From positions 1,165,294-1,229,293 of the forward strand of contig RDEW01000016.1 in assembly GCA_011109175.1 (NCBI GenBank): a DNA stretch of 64,000 nucleotides. Reading direction: 5' to 3'. Made by a program: the position numbers and the translations under genes. Positions 11,801 to 22,144 of the stretch are shown piece by piece. A model generated the notes under the pieces. That model did not search any database and was not told the origin of the DNA. It saw nothing but the letters and a program-made list of their open reading frames with translations. Every line of letters starts with the position of its first letter. Position 1 is the first letter of the stretch. The DNA is from Dicyema japonicum. Its lineage: Eukaryota > Dicyemida > Rhombozoa > Dicyemidae.

Positions 11801-14189
11801 GTCAAATTTCCATAAACATGCTTTTCTTGCTCGTTATAGTTAAACACGCAAATTATGTCATCTTTGTGAATCCCCCATCCACGTGGGTTATAACAAACAT
11901 TCACCAACCCAGTTTCATTCGGTAAAATATGTCCAGTATAACTGTCCAGGGAAAAATTGCTGCAATTTTACTTCAAAATCAACTTTCCGTCAATAAAAGA
12001 CAATGAGTAGTTCAATGGCGTGGGGGCGTCATTTCTAATTGAGACAACATCACACGTGGTTGCTTTGGTAATTTTGAGGGATTTTGGAGATATGCAGTAC
12101 TTAGGGATGAATGTCTCACTTTTGAAGGGAAATGTATGTCCTCGTACTCCAAGAGAGTAGTGAGAACACCACGTGGGTTGACGTTCTCGATTATCATCAG
12201 TTTGGATATCTGACAGTTTCAAGAAGGCCTCAAACACGTGATTGTATAGTTTGCTCGCAAAACTCTAAAATCTGATGGTTATTGTACTGGATTGAAGTAT
12301 ATCTGGAAGGAGTGCCGTTTCAGGGGGTAAATGGTCGCATTTTCTGGTTGGATCTCAAAAGAGTTTGAAGCTTGTAATAAAACTCGAATATACAGTTAAT
12401 CCACGAAAACATTAATCGTTTTTGAGAATTATTTAGTACAGTGATGTCCCTCGATACTTGCTTGTTTGAGTACCCAAAGTCGACCTCCTTTGAGGAGATC
12501 TCAACGGGGGTTAGTGGTTCGTCGTGCATAGTCATAATTTCATTCTAGACTATTCGATGAATTCTACATTTAATGAAATTATCTCCGATTCCTTCCGGGG
12601 TTCATAAAACACCTCATTCTTGTTATCTTCATCTACTCCAGTCCCCAATACTGTCAGACTTAAACTATCCTTTAGAATGCATATATTATCATACTTGTCC
12701 TTTCAGTAAGCATTTTAGTGTTTTGTAGTAATAGTTGTTATCACGTGGAGTAAAAATGACTTTTATTCTCACAAAACCGTTGCCTTTGACAACTCCGCTC
12801 GGGGGATTTACGGAAAAAACGTGGTAAACTTGGGATTCTTTGAACTATCTTAATTACTCAGTAATACATGAAATTTTGCGTCAATGTCAGAATTGTTGGT
12901 CAATTTTACGTGCTTTTCTAAACTACTTTCAGCTTTCACAGACCCAAAGTCAACTCTGGAAGAACTCAGGGAAACAGAGGACCCTTTGAATTACCAAATT
13001 TCATGCCATAGCAAAATCCCTGGCAATTTATGTCAAATTGTTGATTTGAGTCCTGACACGAGACTACAAACCTGTCTGAATAATCCTGGTTCCTCAAAAG
13101 TGGCGAAAAGGTAATCTATGAGTCTTAATTCAATGAACCCTAAATTTCTTGATTTCGCCAGAGTTTATTTTTCCGTTTTCTTCACTAATTCTGAAGTGAT
13201 TCAACATATGGGATTTATGCTCGACGGAAAACTGTCAGAAACCTGATTCAGTAATATTTTTACTTTGGAAATGTTTTTTACTTCAATTTCTTCTGTCTTG
13301 CTCTTCCCAATGGCGACATTTCCAAAGTCCACCAGTTGTGAGTTACTCCCATTTTTCAGGCACATTTGCGGTAGTTGGGCTGAAATTATAAAACTGACAA
13401 CCTTGTCCGCTCAATTGAACATTTTCAGATGACGTAAGATCTTTTCCAAAAAAGCAGTAAGCAGTTCCCTTGTAGTACTTTAAATCCTAGCATTTAATAG
13501 GTCATTTACGTTTGAAATAAAACTTATTCTAAATTCCATATTTTCTCTGGTAACTCCACTCTGAGGAAAAATAGAAAATGGCTCTGGGATCTCCCAAGTA
13601 AAAAACAAGGGGTCCTTTCTGTTAAATTAACAATAGAACCGACCCAAAAAACTCTGCGTGTAAAGTAACCGTGGTAACGGATCCAATCAAACACGGGGGA
13701 ATGTCAATCTGTTTAGGAAATGTAAGTACGGACGGTAATATAAGAGCTTCCAATCTGACCACGTGGTGTTCATTCTGTGTATAAGCGCTAATTTTACTTG
13801 CGTTGAAATTTCTAAAATATCCTGATATTGGCTGTAAAAGTGTGATTTGAAGGTCACGACAAAGTGAGTCCTACAGCCGGGAAACAGTGAGGTCTCTTTT
13901 GGGCATAAAAATGTGAAAACGTTTGATTTAGGAAGTCTAAAGTTTACTAGTTTAGTAATACTTGTAGGTAATTTTTTACAGAAATATCAGAGTTGTACAA
14001 TTCTATACGTTTTGCATATTCGCTGTTTGGTTTCCATTTCGTCCATTTTACTATGTCTGGTATTTCCAATTTACTGCCGTTCAAATTTGTTATTTCGCGA
14101 TTATTCTTGGATATTACCTTTAAATAAGATATTATTGGACTTTCATCTGTTCCTATTTCCATGGAAACTATTATTTTGTATTTTACCAT
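8807..14189 (-). CDS. CFAP65: Cilia- and flagella-associated protein 65 (ASH/MSP-domain axonemal protein)
   Basis: CFAP65 (CCDC108) is a large axonemal protein of motile cilia and sperm tails built from repeated ASH/MSP immunoglobulin-like folds. The N-terminus near 14.03 kb reads IPDIVKWTKWKPNSEYAKRI, matching the CFAP65 start block (W..W.PG.EYTK). ASH-type pieces follow: MENGLLTVSPKSGILLPNEC (10.57 kb), FKFSPSTGFILPHQTIPLES (11.6 kb), PKSLKITKATTCDVVSIRN (12.1 kb). The C-terminus reads EKVMNNVVEDIIREAKNGDF and stops at 8807-8809. Introns of 25, 25 and 21 nt are visible near 9.21, 9.10 and 8.96 kb. Length (about 1,700 residues) fits the family. HYDIN and CFAP47 share the fold but not this N-terminus. 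Confidence 0.85.
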
Positions 14190-14600
14190 AATTTACTTAT
14201 TAGCGGTTATAGAAATTATTGGAAGAAATGAGATAGTGATCATTGTATTAACCGCAGCTTTCCAACATGTGCGAAGTCGGGGACCATTAGTCATGATGCT
14301 CCCAAAGATTTTCTACTTTCATCTAAATTCCGAGTTCTCAGTCAAATCCTTACCGGCCCAGCATCACCAATGTCTCTGAATAACTTGTGGGAGCACCCAA
14401 CACTCTCAGCTGGACGATCGATGGCAGCCTACTATTATTACATAGTTGATAGAAAATCATTATTATAGAGCCAAAAATCATGGTGAACTTTCTCTCGAGA
14501 TAAATCATCTTTTTAGTTTAAAGTTTATTTTTAAATTTATTAATAAATTTTAAATTTATAATAATTTATGTGGAGTGAACCTGATTTACTTAAGAATTTG
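14190..14600. other. Divergent intergenic region between CFAP65 and the RING ligase gene
   Basis: About 400 AT-rich bases separating two divergently transcribed genes, so both promoters should lie here. I see no transposon, RNA gene or clear motif. Confidence 0.5.
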
Positions 14601-14624
14601 ATTATAATTCCCATTTTATTAGTA

Positions 14625-15427
14625 CTTTTATACAGTTTTTACAAGTAAATAGACTAACTCGAATACTTAGGTATGCCACTTCGTGTAGAAATGTAAATTC
14701 TGTATCCAACGTGAATGAGATTTTCACTAGTAAGCTTGAAATTCCAGCTAAAGTTGAAATTATGAAATATTACTCAGAAACTTGTAATTTAATTTCCAAT
14801 TTTTAGCAGAATTGGAGTTTGGCTTCACGACAAACACAGATTGCAACGTATTTGCCTTCTTTGGGACTTCTCTAGGGGATTTTTATGATTCAGTCAAATT
14901 GACGGGATCACAAATTTTTGATTTTTTACTATCAAAGTCCTCACACCTTGAAAATCCAAAGTTTAATCAATTTAAATCTCTCAGAGTCAAAAACGATAGA
15001 TTTGTAGTTAAAACCGAGTTTTGTCGAGATGTTGGCCCTCGTCAGTTTGTACTATTGATAACACCACGTGGTACAGTGGATTTGGTAGTCTTTGTTCTTA
15101 AGCAAGGAATTCCTTGTTTCTATGATTTTCGTACCAGACCATGATGCCAAGTTTTTCAGACAGTACATGAAATTTAAGGGCTACGTGGACCCGCACTTGG
15201 TCCAGAAAATATATGGGATTGGTTTATTTTGTGTATAATTAGATAATTCTGGTGACAAATGCTCTAAAAGTGTAGAGTTGTGCTGTGTTTGTATGAATGC
15301 CCAATCGCAGGTTGTGTTTTTGCCGTGCAGGCATCTATGTGTCTGTGATAACTGTCGGGAGATGATAGGTACCCAATGTCCTCTCTGTCAGAGCTATGTT
15401 ACTTCATATTTTAGATTTGAGTTTTGA
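14625..15427 (+). CDS. MGRN1/RNF157-like RING E3 ubiquitin ligase
   Basis: The C-terminal RING finger (CCVCMNAQSQVVFLPCRHLC then C..C and CPLC) has the spacing of MGRN1/RNF157, cytosolic E3 ligases acting on endosomal and receptor substrates. Upstream, LEFGFTTNTDCNVFAFFG matches the MGRN1 domain block LEF.FDAD..V, and KGYVDPHLVQKIYGI matches the conserved helix before the RING. Three introns are certain from frame continuity: 23 nt ending near 14811, 15116-15137 (22 nt) and 15222-15242 (21 nt). The stop is at 15425-15427. The 5' end is unresolved: the frame is open back to about 14625, and a Met at about 14763 is the first in frame. At about 220-250 residues it is far shorter than the human protein (over 500). 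Confidence 0.82.
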
Positions 15428-15459
15428 TTTTTTTGATTTATTGCTTTTATTTGCTGACA

Positions 15460-16105
15460 CAGCATGCCACCTGTCCTCATTATCAAGCAAAACGAACTTT
15501 TCCAATTTTATGCAAATCCGCTCTGGATGACAAAATTGCTGCTGGGTTGAAGAGTTGGTCGGCGGCTTATGAAGAATCCCCTTTTGATCCACACAGATTG
15601 AGGAACTGGACCAACATTTTTTACAAGACTACCCAATCGACTTTGTAAACTGACGACTTTCATCGTATCCTGTCAGTCCCTTCCCCTCACAGTGGTACTT
15701 GGCTTCAATCATCTTCAATTGGTTCCCCTCTGTAACAGGACGCCCTCCGAATTGGCATATTCATCCGTGCCGTTGTGGACTGCAAAGGGTTTCATCCGCT
15801 CTCTTGCCGTCTCAGCAGTGGTCGCTTTCCAAGACACGCCTCCATTAACAAGATTGTGAAGTGGTTTGATTCCCGACATTCCTGGAATCGTCGGCCTGGA
15901 TCGTGGAGATGGGATGGTTGGAATGAGGCCTGCACCGACACCTTTTCCCAGTCGAGATTTTCAGGCTCCTTTTTGAAAGTTGGGAAGGCTGCTCAAACTT
16001 TCGAGAATTTCAAAATAAGAAAATACGCCAGTCTCATAACAAGATTTTATTTACAGCCACTGTCGTCGAGACTTCGTGTCCAAACGGTCTCTTTTCTAAG
16101 ATAGC
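15460..16105 (+). mobile_element. LINE family D C-terminal fragment
   Basis: The first part reads SALDDKIAAGLKSWSAAYEE and LRNWTNIFYKTTQSTL, then in another frame DDFHRILSVPSPHSGTWLQS. Next comes GFHPLSCRLSSGRFPRHASI followed by NKIVKWF, and DGWNEACTDTFSQSRF. This order (SGAWL-like block, G.H.LSC..S.GR..RHA.IN, WD.T..DTF) is the C-terminal region of a retroelement type widespread in invertebrates, whose full form has an RPDG nuclease-like motif between the last two blocks. Here that motif is lost. Several frameshifts; dead copy inserted 33 nt after the RING gene. Confidence 0.7.
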
Positions 16106-16139
16106 GAGTAACGAACGTCGGAAAACCGAATGGCTATTC

Positions 16140-16430
16140 GAAAGGATTTCTCTGGCAGCTATCAGGGGGAACATCCACTCAATTATCTCAGCTAAATTAT
16201 TTTGATTATTTTGCTACGTAGTGTAACGAGTGCCTGAGTCCTTTTCTACTTGGACCTTGTCAAATTCTACAGTCGGACAACGGGACTGAATTTAAAAATG
16301 CCAACATTCAAGCTTTACGTGAGAAATTCAGAATACGTCACATGGGTGTCGATTCTAGAATATGCAGTTTACTGTACAATGAGACAATTCACTCTTTTTA
16401 AATGAGACGCTATTCAAATTGTATCGCTGG
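16140..16430 (+). mobile_element. Integrase-like (DDE) fragment
   Basis: A broken frame contains LLGPCQILQSDNGTEFKNAN followed by IQALREKF, the block around the second catalytic Asp (QSDNGTEF) of retroviral/Ginger-type integrases. The first catalytic Asp and the Glu helix are missing or decayed. It probably derives from an LTR element or a domesticated-integrase-type transposon. Confidence 0.65.
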
Positions 16431-16531
16431 ATTTTTGGAACAAATTCCTTACAAATGATCGAATGCGAAAAAGGTGCTTCATTTAGATTCAATTTTAGAA
16501 TCAGTAATAATTTATTTGTGAGTTAATGATG

Positions 16532-16921
16532 TTTCAACTATTTCTGAACCGGCTCATCAAAATAATAGCGGTTTTTAATGTATAAATTACAATTTTGTAG
16601 AATCCTTTGATTTTGAGATAACACCAATTGGGGGTGACGACGAATACTATCGACGGATGAAGAATGGGTGTACATTGTAGTAAGCACAGTTATACTATCG
16701 GAGATCAAGTTAAATTTATGGTGTATTTAATTAAGGTACAAATAGCGATAGATTACGGAACTAACCCAGCATTGATGCTTGATAAGTTAGAGTCCAAGTA
16801 TTCTGTTACTTGCGAAATAGTCTCTATCTTATCAATTCACGTGTTGAGGTGTTTTTAGAATTTATGTATAGGTTGAATTTTCTGATGGAAGAAGATCGGT
16901 TAATGTCTTTACATAAAAAAT
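16532..16921 (+). CDS. Small split gene of unknown function
   Basis: Frame continuity across three 22-30 nt GT-AG gaps gives one open protein. VSTISEPAHQNNS is joined over a 30 nt intron to ESFDFEITPIGGDDEYYRRM. After a 22 nt intron follows GYTIGDQVKFMVYLIKVQIA, then IDYGTNPALMLDKLESKYSV. A 23 nt intron near 16850 leads to LNFLMEEDRLMSLHKK and a TAA at 16919-16921. The intron sizes match those of the recognised genes, which is the main reason to believe it. The 5' end is not resolved. I do not recognise the family. Confidence 0.5.
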
Positions 16922-18252
16922 AATTGTTTTTTTTATTTTAAATAAATTATTTGTTAAATCTAGCAATTGATTTCTTGTTACCATGGAAACACGTAAAAAA
17001 AACAGGATGCTCATAGGCACTCAAACCACCCATGTGACATATTATGACAACTAATATCCTTCGTCATTAACTTTATCACATCAATATGTACATCTCCTTA
17101 GATCTGAAGGTTGATTTATATTACGTTACCAACTGTGGCGACTTCATCCCCCTATTTTCATAAACATCCGCACTTTAGTCCTTAGAGAGACCGAAGTTAT
17201 TTCCTGTGTGAAATCACCATCTATACTATTTTTTTCCTTTTGTTGTCTTTGAACCCCAAAAAGAGGAATCAGTTTGTTGTTACTTATAAATTATTCGATG
17301 AACTAAAGACTCAGTTTAAATTAGTAAACTTTTATTACCCAAAAAGAACAATTCAGACAAACTACTTTATTTCACGTGCCTTTTTTAGATTTTTTTCAAA
17401 GTCTACCAATATTCTCTTGCATTGTAGGTTGCACAATAGAATTCCCACCACGTGCGTCAAGTGATACACTCTCCATGTTCACTTGAACAAAGTTCCTTGT
17501 ATATATGCATGGATATAGGGTTAGTGGCGATACAATCCCATGTCATAAGAAATAACATGGACTTTGACCGATGCATTATTTTCAATTCTTTTGCAACAAG
17601 AGCGTACTTCCGATTCTCCACTGTTTACTATGTTTTTGTGCAATGCCCACTTATATGATAGTTATGCCCTCCGATAACCTACATAAAGCACAATGTCTAA
17701 CTTAATGTGCTGTACAGCAACTTTCATGTTCGACATTAGACTGCACTTTATAAGTCTGCAACTTACTGGAATGTGATATCTCATATTTGTTGTACAGAAT
17801 TAAGCGGATATACCTCACAACCTCATTATGCTTTCATACGAGGTCGTAATAAGCATGTTGCCGCACTTAATGGCTCAATGTTCTACGGTATGGCACCGCA
17901 TCATATGTCCTGTAGGAAAGTCATAAGCCCACTCGACTGAGGGCTTATGTTTCAATGCAAGGCCCATACTGAAGATGCATTCACATCCTCGTGAGGGTTC
18001 TTAAGGATATCAAAGAAACGACTGTGAAAATCTTTTTAATTAAAGTACCACTTTGTAGTTTGATCAATTCATTCACATTAAGACTCTCTTTTTTGTTAAG
18101 GTCATATTCAGAGGCTAGACGTGTGACAATGGTACCAAAGTGGGTTTGTTTTGACTCCTAAGATTGTCATGTTCTCATATATTGCTGCTTTAGACATAAA
18201 TTTAAGCATCATATACCCATCCTCCCACTCATGTGGATTACATTACTTAGAC
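16922..18252. other. Long stretch without a recognisable gene
   Basis: Open frames here (17240-17464, 17452-17658) lack recognisable motifs and flanking splice signals. A 9 bp perfect stem (CATAAGCCC / GGGCTTATG, 17922-17949, 10 nt loop) is the only structure I noticed. It may hold decayed transposon sequence. Confidence 0.4.
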
Positions 18253-18266
18253 CAGTGGTTCTCAAC
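18253..18266 (+). mobile_element. hAT-type terminal inverted repeat
   Basis: CAGTGGTTCTCAAC followed by a G/C-rich GGGGCG tract is the classic end of animal hAT transposons. A BED-finger hAT remnant lies on the same strand at 19.05 kb, with LINE family B sequence in between, suggesting the LINE inserted into the hAT. I did not find the partner end. Confidence 0.65.
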
Positions 18267-18425
18267 GAGGGGCGAATTGCCCCCTTTCGGGCGATTTTTT
18301 TGTCAGGGGGGTGATTTTTGTGATCAGGGGGCGATGGTCCTCGAGGAGCTCATTGTCATGAATAATTAAAGACTGATAAATAATCGAGTCTTATATTATT
18401 TATATTATATTAAAACTATTGTTCT

Positions 18426-19035
18426 GTGTACAATTTTGAGATCGAGGAATGTTCAGCTTTTTGGAAAAACGTGTGGAATGAAAAGGATAAGAAGGATGTG
18501 GTATTCTCTATATCCAAAATGATTACTGGGGAAGAGGAGACGTATGCTGAGTTCTCGAAAGAAGGATTGTTGGGAATAATCAAACTATCGCCTAATTGGA
18601 GAGCGTGCGGATGTGATGGGATCTACAATTTCTTTATTAAGAAGATTACGTCACTCCATGAACATATATACAAAGAAGTAGAAAAGGTGATAAAGGATCA
18701 TCTGTGTAAAAAAAGCTCAATAGTGACTACCCACGTCGTCATAATGAGGTCGTCAGGTGCATACACTTACACCTGTGCAGGCAGTATGGAATAAAGAAAT
18801 CGAAAAGACTAAAGACTCATTCAGTGCAATCAACGGTTGTAACTGAATTTGTTGAAATTCGCGTTGACACAACAATAGCTAAGGACAGGGAATAGAGAAT
18901 AACAAGCCGGATATTTTCGTATATGACAAAATCAAGAACACAATAACGCTAATAGAAGTGGGAATAACCTCCCAAAATTCTTTGAAACGTAGAAGTTGAG
19001 AAAGGCCGCAAGTACGTTCTTCACGTGATTTCTAA
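18426..19035 (+). mobile_element. LINE family B, internally deleted copy
   Basis: The 5' part reads EECSAFWKNVWNEKDKK ... LSPNWRACGCDGIYNFFIKK, the conserved block before the RT palm. It then jumps to RRHNEVVRCIHLHLCRQYGI, THSVQSTV and NKPDIFVYDKIKNTITLIEV, the restriction-like endonuclease (PD...E.GIT) at the C-terminus. The RT palm and CCHC knuckle are missing, so the middle was deleted. Comparison partner: the copy at 53.7-55.4 kb. In-frame stops make it non-coding. Confidence 0.8.
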
Positions 19036-19044
19036 TACTTCGAG

Positions 19045-19412
19045 TCTTGTCCAAAAAAGTTAGAACCTATAATGAGGAATATATTTCTTTTGGATTTACT
19101 AAAAATCCTCAGGATAATCATAAACCGCTTTGTTTGCAATGTGGTACAGTGTTTTCCAATGAGGCAATAAAGCCATCGAGCTTAATCAATATTTAAAGCG
19201 TAAACATCCCAACTCAATTGGAGAAAACAGAATTTTTTTTGAATTAAAAAAGAATTATGAAAATAAAAACTCTTTAACTTTTCGTTTGAATAAAAGTATA
19301 TTTCAAATTGTTTCTGGACTATTTTATTCATACACAGTTGCAGAGATAATTGCAAAAACAGGTTTTACGATTTGTAAAATATTCGATTCCATCGTTGATT
19401 TTTTAAATTGCT
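19045..19412 (+). mobile_element. hAT transposase N-terminus (BED finger) remnant
   Basis: Reads VRTYNEEYISFGFTKNPQDN, CLQCGTVFSNEAIKPSSLNQ, KRKHPNS, then SYTVAEIIAKTGFTICK. This is the C..C...L...H BED finger plus the SY..AE.IAK block of ZBED5/ZMYM-like hAT transposases. One frame break is seen in the finger and the frame stops near 19412. It is related to the fragment at 52.6 kb (SYKVAEIISNT). Confidence 0.75.
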
Positions 19413-19804
19413 AGCATCGATGTTCTGTGAAAAACTACCCAGAAACTTTTGAATCCAAGACTTTGGATCGCTTTCGTTGATTCCCCGTCATGGATATTTT
19501 GATGCGGGGTGGAGTATCCTAAAATTAGATCTATGAAGTCATCATAGCTAAGAAATGAAGTCATCATATCGATAGGACGATGGCTTCGAGGATATACTTA
19601 ATTCTACAATACTGTTGATAAACACTGACGAAAATATAATTGAATAACATGACGCAATTATTGTGGAACGAGAAAAGATAAAGGACAGATAAAAAAGAAA
19701 TTGCCTCTTGTGGTCATGTATATTTTTAGTCACTATTATTTCTTCATTATTGAACAAAGTTTTATCAAATAAATAGGTATTCTTAATGGTCAATGTTAAG
19801 TGGA

Positions 19805-20185
19805 TTAGGAGGAGCTTGATTTTTTTATATTTCTTTTATTTCCAATGTTCCTTTTAATAAAAGAAGCTATGGGTAGTCGGGCAGACATCTCGAGTGGCAA
19901 ACCCACACACACTTCAGATGTAATAATATGTGGATTATCTTGTGATGCAAGAGCTCTTCTTTTTATTTCTCGAGTAATTCTCTTTGATTCAACATATGCA
20001 GCATCTCCAGCATGATTGTGTTCGTTGACTCTTTTAATAATGATGTCTCCCTTGGTGTGTACTCTCGCTTTACATTTAATTTTATAGTAGGATTCACATT
20101 TCCAAAATGTGACTTGCCGATTAAATTTTTCAAAACAGTAAATGTATCCATCTTCATAAAGTTTTCTCTTACTTCTATCACTCAT
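19805..20185 (-). mobile_element. MULE N-terminal fragment with FLYWCH zinc finger
   Basis: A 126-codon frame reads SKRKLYEDGYIYCFEKFNRQ, TFWKCESYYKIKCKARVHTK, then EHNHAGDAAYVESKRI: the F/Y..W.C...C.AR....H.H pattern of FLYWCH fingers that head MULE transposases. It continues IKRRALASQDNPHIITSEV, also typical of the family. The catalytic part is missing. It could represent the same family as the 2.1-4.0 kb copy. Confidence 0.82.
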
Positions 20186-20384
20186 TACAAATTGTAAAGC
20201 AATGCTGTCAAGATATAAGAAATTAATGAAAGAATATCACTTTATAGTAATCAATTATGATAATGACGATAAAGTACAAAAGAATTCAAGGACATTATCA
20301 CCACATTATAAGCTACTTTATCAGTTAAAAGAAACACAATTACAAGCAACCATTACTCTTGTGTTAAAGATGAATACTGTCCTC

Positions 20385-20685
20385 AACACTAAAGACCAGA
20401 TCTTTGAATATAAGTGAAAGAACGAATTCAATCAAATAGGAACACGTGGACGATTCGCGGCGTTATGATAAACTTAATCAAGGGATAAAGGATATTTAAT
20501 CTCAGTCGGATTATGAAGGAATTCAAGAGAAGAGTGTGGGCGAAGTGATGACAAAATATAGTGAGGAAAAGGAAAAACACTGTGATAATTAGGTGTACTC
20601 CCATATTTTCTCGAATGTGAAACGAATTAGATAGATAGCATTTTAATTAGAATTAACATTTAAAAGAATTAATCACTTTTTATAT
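20385..20685 (+). mobile_element. LINE family B 3' tail next to tRNA-Leu
   Basis: This stretch is homologous, in inverse orientation, to 39.54-40.0 kb (shared runs include GATAAACTTAATCAAGGGAT and GATAGCATTTTAA). At 39-40 kb it is continuous with a family B endonuclease, which identifies it as the 3' end of the LINE. It includes a peptide-like track QEKSVGEVMTKYSEEKEK. The shared 3' end stops about 30-40 nt from the 3' end of the tRNA gene at 20713. Confidence 0.7.
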
Positions 20686-20712
20686 GTAAAAAAGAGAAAA
20701 TAAATATTTAAG

Positions 20713-20794
20713 TACCGGTAGTGGGATTCGAACCCACGAGGGCATAACCCAGTGCATCTTAAGTGCACCGCCTTAACCGCTCGGCCATACCGGC
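20713..20794 (-). tRNA. tRNA-Leu(UAA)
   Basis: An 82 nt cloverleaf. Acceptor GCCGGTA pairs with TACCGGT (one G-U pair), discriminator A; anticodon stem GTGCA/TGCAC encloses CTTAAGA, anticodon TAA. A long variable arm (class II) and the T-arm GGGTTCGAATCCC are present. Downstream on the minus strand there are T-runs suited to Pol III termination. It differs from the copy at 39021 by one base in the T loop. Confidence 0.97.
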
Positions 20795-20879
20795 AACTGA
20801 CCTATCTTCGCACCATTGCTTTTATTTATCACTTACGTTTACAATTTTACTATTATTATTAATTTACCCCGGATACACC

Positions 20880-21110
20880 TAGAAGTAAGTTGAGGTAACC
20901 AACTAATTAAATGTATCCAGTTTCCACTTCTACTGAAACAGAGTCCATCTGGAATCAACATAAAATGTAAAAGACATCCATAGTTGCAGTTGTGGAAACC
21001 CCTCCAATAAAGTGGGGGAGAGCAAATGATCCTTTTTCGTTTCCAGTCTGGCACTGGGTGCCTCCTAGACAAGTGGATCACATGGCGTCACTCTATTAGG
21101 TAGAAAAAGG
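20880..21110 (-). repeat. Dispersed repeat related to the LINE family A 5' leader
   Basis: On the minus strand it carries GACGCCATGTGATCCACTTG, a gap, then ATTGGAGGGGTTTCCACAAC and TGGATGTCTTTTAC. The same ordered blocks occur at 30.67-30.86 kb (+) and, more diverged, just before the LINE A coding start at 35.76-35.90 kb (+). An open frame of 80 codons (20839-21081) overlaps it but has no recognised motif. Confidence 0.55.
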
Positions 21111-21349
21111 AGGAACAGACGAACAAAACTGAAATTTCAACCAATTAGCCACGAAGCTCCACATGGCGTCACGCGGCTCAAATATACTATACCTAAACTT
21201 GTGGTTTTAACTTAACTAGAATAAAATTCTCCTCAGAAATAATAATTTATTATTTTAATGGAATAAATTTATAGTAATAATCGATAGTATAGTGTACCAT
21301 CAGACTCGACATGCATTCTGGTACACATCCTGTGCACTCTCCTTTATGA

Positions 21350-21932
21350 TTAATTAAATATACCAGGAGATCCGGATATAAATGAATATGCGGGAATGGT
21401 TGTATCAGGGGGAATTACAGTATTATCAGCAATAACACAGCAGTCCAATAAATTAGCTCGATCTCCCTTAGAATGAATAATACAATGACAATAATGCAGT
21501 TCTCCCCAATCCATACGAATGAGTTGATGTTGACAGCAGTGACAACACTGTTCTTCCCAATACTCACGTGATTTCCTATTGATTGTTTGAAGAATGTATA
21601 TCTTTATGCACACGATATATAAACCCTTTGGAAGAATTTGCGTATGGAGGACGAATTACTACATTATTGTGGATAATGCAATGTCTCCCCACGCTAATGT
21701 TGGCTAAATCACCTCGTAGTATTGCCTTATCCATTATTATAGCCTATATTATTACACTAACATACCTTCCCTAGTAGACTTATTTTAGTTCCCCCAGGAC
21801 TGTAAGATCCGATGCTCACTTTATCACCAGATTCCTATCATTGGAGATATTACTACTAACTGTTTCGATGTAATTGGATTTGGAATAATACACACTTTCC
21901 GGCTCAACAGAAATTCGTCTTAGCACATCCAT
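21350..21932 (-). CDS. DCTN5: Dynactin subunit 5 (p25)
   Basis: DCTN5 is the left-handed beta-helix subunit at the pointed end of dynactin, helping dynein bind endomembrane cargo. Starting with ATG at 21932 the pieces read YYSKSNYIETVS, KAILRGDLANISVGRHCIIH, NNVVIRPPYANSSKGF, then across introns of about the usual size NHVSIGKNSVVTAVNINSFV and WIGENCII. The end is ANLLDCCVIADNTVIPPDTT followed by IPAYSFISGSPGIF, stopping at 21350-21352. The RGDLAN, IRPP, DCC.I.DNT..PP and SG.PG.F motifs are diagnostic. Exact splice sites of some exons are unresolved, but the total fits about 180 residues. Confidence 0.93.
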
Positions 21933-22144
21933 ATGGTATATTCGATAATTTTAAATCTAAAATATTTAATTATTTAATCAAAATTTCATTATTTGTCGAA
22001 ATATTAAATTATCTGTCAATTGTGGAATTTTTTTATATTTTTGTGTTTAGTGTCACGATTAGCCAATCCTCAGAGTTTTATTTAGCCGTCTCTGTTTTAA
22101 CAAACACGTAGAACAATTTTCACTAAAACAAAGATAAAACAAAG

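Noticed and set aside
8807-14189. HYDIN or CFAP47 as the identity of the ASH-domain gene
   Set aside because: These share ASH/MSP repeats, but the N-terminal VKWTKWKPNSEYAKRIEL block, the length and the C-terminal helix fit CFAP65 better.
15404-16060. Apparent minus-strand gene (pieces such as GGVSWKATTAETARERMKPF and MIEAKYHCEGKGLTGYDESR)
   Set aside because: The plus strand of the same interval matches the C-terminal domain of a known retroelement type block by block, so the minus frames are shadows.
17922-17949. 9 bp hairpin as an RNA gene
   Set aside because: Too short and isolated; no promoter or conserved RNA motif nearby.
20839-21081. 80-codon minus-strand frame as a gene
   Set aside because: It overlaps a dispersed repeat present at two further places where the frame is not kept.
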